A stretch of 5,195 nucleotides of DNA from Pseudonocardiaceae bacterium (GTDB lineage: Bacteria; Actinomycetota; Actinomycetes; Mycobacteriales; Pseudonocardiaceae), in the NCBI GenBank assembly GCA_025937115.1, contig JAICSB010000273.1, forward strand, positions 1 to 5,195. Direction: 5' to 3'. The translations under genes and the position numbers were made by a program. This document shows positions 5,172-5,195 of this stretch, piece after piece. Position 1 is the stretch's first letter. Each line of letters opens with the position of its first letter. The notes beneath the pieces were generated by a model, which made no database searches, was not told where the DNA came from, and saw nothing but the letters and a program-made list of their open reading frames with translations.

Positions 5172-5192
5172 GAACGACATTTTTTGTCGCTC
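5172..5192. repeat. Inverted repeat with T-rich centre at the window edge
   Basis: CGACA (5175-5179) and TGTCG (5185-5189) form a perfect inverted repeat around TTTTT. Beyond one mismatch, GA (5172-5173) and TC (5191-5192) extend it. It is the most AT-rich spot in the downstream stretch. It could be an operator or promoter-region element for the next gene, or a small stem-loop; the window ends too soon to tell. No gene is assigned to 5132-5195. Confidence 0.35.
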
Positions 5193-5195
5193 CCG

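Noticed and set aside
5151..5181. Minus-strand mini-ORF from ATG 5181 (10 codons) preceded by GGGAG
   Set aside because: Ends at once in TGA, lies convergent to hemW and has no supporting context.
5150..5195. Start of a new plus-strand gene at ATG 5150
   Set aside because: No ribosome site, only 15 codons visible and no recognisable N-terminus.

Overview
The window is high-GC DNA (about two-thirds G+C by eye). Gene content and codon use point to an actinomycete. The main content is an assimilatory sulfate-reduction operon on the minus strand. A plus-strand hemW gene is transcribed away from it. The layout (sulfite reductase, small zinc-ribbon protein, cysH, cysC, cysD) resembles sulfur operons I know from Streptomyces and relatives. 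The divergent sulfite reductase/hemW pair recalls the sirA-hemW neighbourhood of Mycobacterium tuberculosis. In-frame TTA leucine codons in two core genes make Streptomyces itself less likely. A Pseudonocardiales/Mycobacteriales-type actinomycete is a reasonable guess, but it is not proven.

Layout. Minus strand, read from right to left: sir (3597-1915), a 54-residue double-CxxC protein (1895-1731), cysH (1734-1042), cysC (1045-509) and the first 170 codons of cysD (512 to the window edge). The last four genes are joined by 4-base start/stop overlaps, so this is almost certainly one translationally coupled transcript. cysN would be expected just beyond position 1. Plus strand: hemW (3860-5068), followed by a GC-rich hairpin and a short AT-richer tail that contains an inverted repeat.

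Pathway. CysD (with an unseen CysN) makes APS from sulfate and ATP. CysH carries the two cysteine pairs of the [4Fe-4S] APS reductases and would reduce APS directly to sulfite. Sir, a siroheme/[4Fe-4S] ferredoxin-type reductase, reduces sulfite to sulfide. CysC makes PAPS, which an APS-type CysH does not need, so PAPS may serve sulfation. The small protein between sir and cysH sits where Corynebacterium has cysX and may be a redox or metal-binding accessory. HemW is a radical-SAM-family heme chaperone.

The 262-base divergent gap (3598-3859) is the most interesting non-coding part. On the hemW side there is a plausible -10 box and a pair of TCGGACGG direct repeats 20 bases apart. On the sir side the Shine-Dalgarno sequence can be sequestered by an upstream GCCTCC. 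A possible 38-codon leader ORF with three Cys codons ends two bases before that GCCTCC, which suggests a translational cysteine-sensing leader. This is inference only: no start site or expression can be seen. No mobile elements, CRISPR arrays, tRNAs or rRNAs were seen.
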